DNA from: Bacteroides cutis
GTDB lineage: Bacteria; Bacteroidota; Bacteroidia; Bacteroidales; Bacteroidaceae
DNA: 64,000 nt
Assembly (NCBI RefSeq): GCF_900241005.1
Contig: NZ_OEST01000001.1
Location: 186,001 to 250,000 of the forward strand
Direction: 5' to 3'
Under the pieces are notes generated by a model, which saw only the letters and a program-made list of their open reading frames with translations, did no database searches and was not told the origin of the DNA. Of the stretch, positions 61,078-64,000 are shown one piece after another (positions within the stretch are counted from its first letter, which is position 1; every line of letters starts with the position of its first letter). The position numbers and the translations under genes are program-made.

Positions 61078-64000
61078 ATGAAGTATAGAAGTAAACTATT
61101 GGCAGTTTGTTTTCTACTTTCTTCTATCGGTGCCTCAGGTGCCGGTGCTAAAAAAGTAGAAACATGGCTTGACGCTTCTGTAAAAGCAAAGGCAGAACTA
61201 CAAGCAGAGTTAAAAAAATCGGGTATGCCCATCGTCTCACAATGGATGAAACGCAAACAAAATGCGGAAACTTTTATTGTAGATGTAAAAGGGATGGACA
61301 AATTAGTACTGGTGACTACCGGAGGTAGTGATGGATCGGACTATGATCAGGCAGTATGGGGAAATGCACGGCTAATTGCCACTGATGGTTCTTCCGTTTG
61401 GCTGGATCAAGTAAAGTACGAATATGGTAAGGCTGGATGGGATAAACCCCGTATGAACATCAATGCCTATGGTAAACCACTGTCAGTAGGTGGAAAGAAA
61501 TTTGAGCACGGTGTATTCTGTCATGCTGAAGGTATGCTGGTTTATGCCCTCAACAAGAAATATATACGTTTCGAGGCCGAAGTAGGTATTGATGACCAGT
61601 CACAGAGTGGAAGTGTCTATTTTCAGGCACTTAATGTCATCCCTTCTGACATTGCCCAAAAACTACAAGCTCAATATCCCAAAGAAGCTGGACTACTATC
61701 AAATGTATTTGGAGGATTAGAAACATGGCTCATTTCCGGTGATACTTCTATAGAAAAGAATGCCATAAAAAAACAAATCGGTAAACTGAACGAATCGACT
61801 TATTATCTTGAGAAACTGAATCAAATAGAGAAAGAAAAGCAAGGTATAGAATGTACAAAAGCCTATCTGTCACTGATGGAAGAGGTACAAAACATTTACT
61901 TGATACAACAAGAGTTGCAATGGTTCAATCTGGAAGCTTTGAAATTGGCCTACAATGATATGAAACAACAAAAGAACTTCAATGTAGCCAAATATGAACC
62001 ACTTTACAATGAAACACTCTCATTAGCAACCAAAGGTTTTAACGGTATCTACAATGGTGATGAGAAAGCCATAGCTGACACCCGTAAAGCCTTGAATAAT
62101 CGCCGAGCTATTTTATTAGGTAATCCTCTACTAGATAGTGATAAGATTGTAGCAGCACGTTACAAAATCGGTAATAGGGCACGCCGTATAATGACTCCTG
62201 AATTGGGTACGCAAAGTAATAACTGGAGTAATCAGGAATCTGCACGTCGTGGAGGTTTCGATGCAGAAATCATTGAACTAAGTAACCTGCGCAATGATAT
62301 ACAGATGCGACAAGTATATAAACCGACTAACGGTTCTTCTATCGCAGATTTACGCTTGCATTGGGATGGTGATCGTGTAATGTTTACTCAAACACGCGAT
62401 GATAAACGCTGGAACGTATTTGAAGTGAAACTGGACGGAAGTGGTTTCAAACCTCTTATCAACAATGAAGAACCGGACTTGGAATTCTATGACGGTACTT
62501 ACCTGCCGGATGGACGTATTTTAGCGATCTCAAATATCGGTTATCAAGGTGTACCTTGTGTAAACGGAAGCGATGCAGTAGGTAATCTGGTGCTTTATGA
62601 CCCCCAAAAAGGTAATCTGCGCCGTCTCACATACGACCAAGATGCCAATTGGAACCCGGTAGTTATGAGTAATGGCCGTGTAATGTATACTCGTTGGGAA
62701 TATACTGACTTGACACACTATTACTCACGTATCGTAATGCACATGAATCCGGATGGAACAGAAAACAAAGCTCTCTATGGAAGTGGTTCTATGTTTCCAA
62801 ACAGTACTTTTGATATACAGCCACTCCCCAATCATGCTTCCGCTTTCGTAGGTATCATCTCCGGTCATCACGGGGTTGCACGTTCTGGTCGTATGATTAT
62901 CTTCGATCCCACCAAAGGGCGTAAGAACGTGGCCGGTATGGTGCAAGAAATTCCTCATCGCAATCGTCCTATAAAGGAACTCATCAAAGACCGTTTGGTA
63001 GACGGTGTATGGCCTCAATTCATCAAACCCACCGTTCTGAACGATAAATACTATCTGGTAGCCGCTAAGCTGTCTCCAGAATCTCTATGGGGCATTTACT
63101 TGGTAGACGTATATGATAACGTAACCTGCATTATGGAAGCAGAAGGAGAAGGTTTTATCAGCCCTATCCTTGTAAAAAAAACACAGCTTCCACCAGTAAT
63201 CTCCGACCGGGTAAAATTGAATGAGAAAAATTCTACATTCTTCATTCAAGATATTTACGAAGGTGAAGGTTTGAAAGGAATTCCTCGTGGCACTGTGAAA
63301 TCACTTCGTATTCACGCTTACGAATATGCGTATGTAAAAACCCGTTCTGACCATAATTGGCATGGTATACAATCCGGTTGGGATATTAAACGTCTGCTAG
63401 GTACTGTTCCCGTAGAAGAAGACGGTTCGGCTATCTTCAGTGTACCCGCCAATACTCCTGTATCAATTCAACCACTGGACAAAGATGGAGTGGCCATTCA
63501 ATGGATGCGTAGTTGGGTAACCGGACAACCAGGTGAAGTAGTATCATGTATTGGTTGTCACGAAGACCAAAACCAAATTGCGATGCCTAAACGTGTGATA
63601 GCTTCACAAAAAGCTCCTGTGGCTTTGACTGCCCCCGAAGGTGGTTCACGTTCTTTCACGTTTGATTTGGAAATACAACCCATTTTGGATCGCGCTTGTA
63701 TCGCCTGCCACAATGGCAATAAAGCTTTCGACCTGCGTGGTGGTAAGAAAGACCAGTTAGGCTACGGTCTTTCTTATCTCAACTTGCACCCATATGTACA
63801 TCGTCAAGGAGGAGAAGGTGATATGGTAGTACTCCAGCCATACGAATATCATCCTAACACCAGTGAATTGGTACGTATGCTAAAAAAAGGACATTACAAC
63901 GTACAATTAACCGATAAAGAATGGTTGACACTATATAATTGGATAGACTACAATGCACCAGACAAAGGTTACTTCAATGCCAATGTCTTGACTTCACTTC
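61078..64000 (+). CDS. NPCBM / HzsA-related secreted protein with two CxxCH motifs (incomplete)
   Basis: The gene runs off the window; 974 codons are visible without a stop. A signal peptide (LLAVCFLLSSIGASGAGA) is followed by an NPCBM-like carbohydrate-binding module (about residues 60-185, VLVTTGGSDGSDYDQAVWGNARLI; KFEHGVFCHAEGM) and a helical linker (about 220-350). A propeller-like region comes next (about 360-660, LRLHWDGDRVMFTQTRDDKRWNVFEVKLDG). The C-terminal part has CIGCH (Cys824-His828) and CIACH (Cys874-His878), candidate c-type haem sites. This order matches proteins annotated as hydrazine-synthase-alpha-related in Bacteroidetes and Planctomycetes; the reaction is unknown. It follows topA by 61 bases. 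Confidence 0.78.
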   Translation, partial: MKYRSKLLAVCFLLSSIGASGAGAKKVETWLDASVKAKAELQAELKKSGMPIVSQWMKRKQNAETFIVDVKGMDKLVLVTTGGSDGSDYDQAVWGNARLIATDGSSVWLDQVKYEYGKAGWDKPRMNINAYGKPLSVGGKKFEHGVFCHAEGMLVYALNKKYIRFEAEVGIDDQSQSGSVYFQALNVIPSDIAQKLQAQYPKEAGLLSNVFGGLETWLISGDTSIEKNAIKKQIGKLNESTYYLEKLNQIEKEKQGIECTKAYLSLMEEVQNIYLIQQELQWFNLEALKLAYNDMKQQKNFNVAKYEPLYNETLSLATKGFNGIYNGDEKAIADTRKALNNRRAILLGNPLLDSDKIVAARYKIGNRARRIMTPELGTQSNNWSNQESARRGGFDAEIIELSNLRNDIQMRQVYKPTNGSSIADLRLHWDGDRVMFTQTRDDKRWNVFEVKLDGSGFKPLINNEEPDLEFYDGTYLPDGRILAISNIGYQGVPCVNGSDAVGNLVLYDPQKGNLRRLTYDQDANWNPVVMSNGRVMYTRWEYTDLTHYYSRIVMHMNPDGTENKALYGSGSMFPNSTFDIQPLPNHASAFVGIISGHHGVARSGRMIIFDPTKGRKNVAGMVQEIPHRNRPIKELIKDRLVDGVWPQFIKPTVLNDKYYLVAAKLSPESLWGIYLVDVYDNVTCIMEAEGEGFISPILVKKTQLPPVISDRVKLNEKNSTFFIQDIYEGEGLKGIPRGTVKSLRIHAYEYAYVKTRSDHNWHGIQSGWDIKRLLGTVPVEEDGSAIFSVPANTPVSIQPLDKDGVAIQWMRSWVTGQPGEVVSCIGCHEDQNQIAMPKRVIASQKAPVALTAPEGGSRSFTFDLEIQPILDRACIACHNGNKAFDLRGGKKDQLGYGLSYLNLHPYVHRQGGEGDMVVLQPYEYHPNTSELVRMLKKGHYNVQLTDKEWLTLYNWIDYNAPDKGYFNANVLTSL

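Overview
The window looks like a chromosomal segment of a gut Bacteroides species. The evidence is the AT-leaning base composition, two SusC/SusD outer-membrane pairs, Bacteroidetes-type -33/-7 promoters (TTTG...TAnnTTTG), the long plant/Chlamydia-type IspG, an ECF sigma/FecR pair ahead of a SusC with an STN domain, and many Bacteroidetes-specific DUF families (2975, 3836, 4959/5000, 4998, 2264). The species is not decidable by eye. No integrase, transposase, phage gene or CRISPR array was seen.

Layout. 1-266 is the 3' end of pnp with its terminator. 436-7372 is a trans-envelope signalling locus: ECF sigma, FecR anti-sigma, SusC with STN domain, SusD-like lipoprotein. 7631-9609 (minus) is a translationally coupled ptb-buk pair. 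9838-12271 holds an LD-carboxypeptidase, an M28/glutaminyl-cyclase lipoprotein and SufE. 12287-15762 (minus) is an unusual membrane cassette: CPBP protease, three tandem DUF2975 proteins and a small XRE regulator, preceded by a DUF3836 protein and an apparently unannotated 29-residue hydrophobic peptide. 16155-23634 carries RibF, a HAD hydrolase, a P-type Ca2+ ATPase, a Cys-rich PAS histidine kinase divergent from a 53-aa rubredoxin, and a Na/Pi transporter. 23718-36635 is mostly housekeeping: nucleoside kinase, a TPR sensor protein whose phospho-acceptor histidine is missing, aminopeptidase P, RpoN, PAP2, GcvH, PurE, IspG, a C-terminal processing protease and a PfkB kinase. Two identical tRNA-Asn genes follow. 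36964-39750 (minus) holds ComF, an IMPase, a lipoprotein, a DEDDh exonuclease and a small winged-helix-like protein.

40596-53022 is a polysaccharide utilization locus: DUF2264, SusC, SusD, two surface lipoproteins, a GH109-like Gfo/Idh/MocA protein and a short GH31. It is preceded by a decayed HU-family gene. 53189-61016 carries a Nudix hydrolase, a 1010-aa TPR protein paired with a plug-less beta-barrel, and TopA. From 61078 to the window end runs an incomplete NPCBM/HzsA-like secreted protein with two CxxCH motifs.

The most unusual non-coding signal is a pair of intergenic arrays (7496-7603 and 27021-27192). Both are built of short inverted-repeat units on an exact 22-bp period, and both lie between convergent genes. 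Most other convergent junctions in the window also carry a hairpin. One of these is a 20-bp perfect palindrome that encodes the same last residues, K-A-S-stop, for both converging genes (rubredoxin and the Na/Pi transporter). All function calls rest on reading the translated sequences and recalled family motifs; no database search was run.
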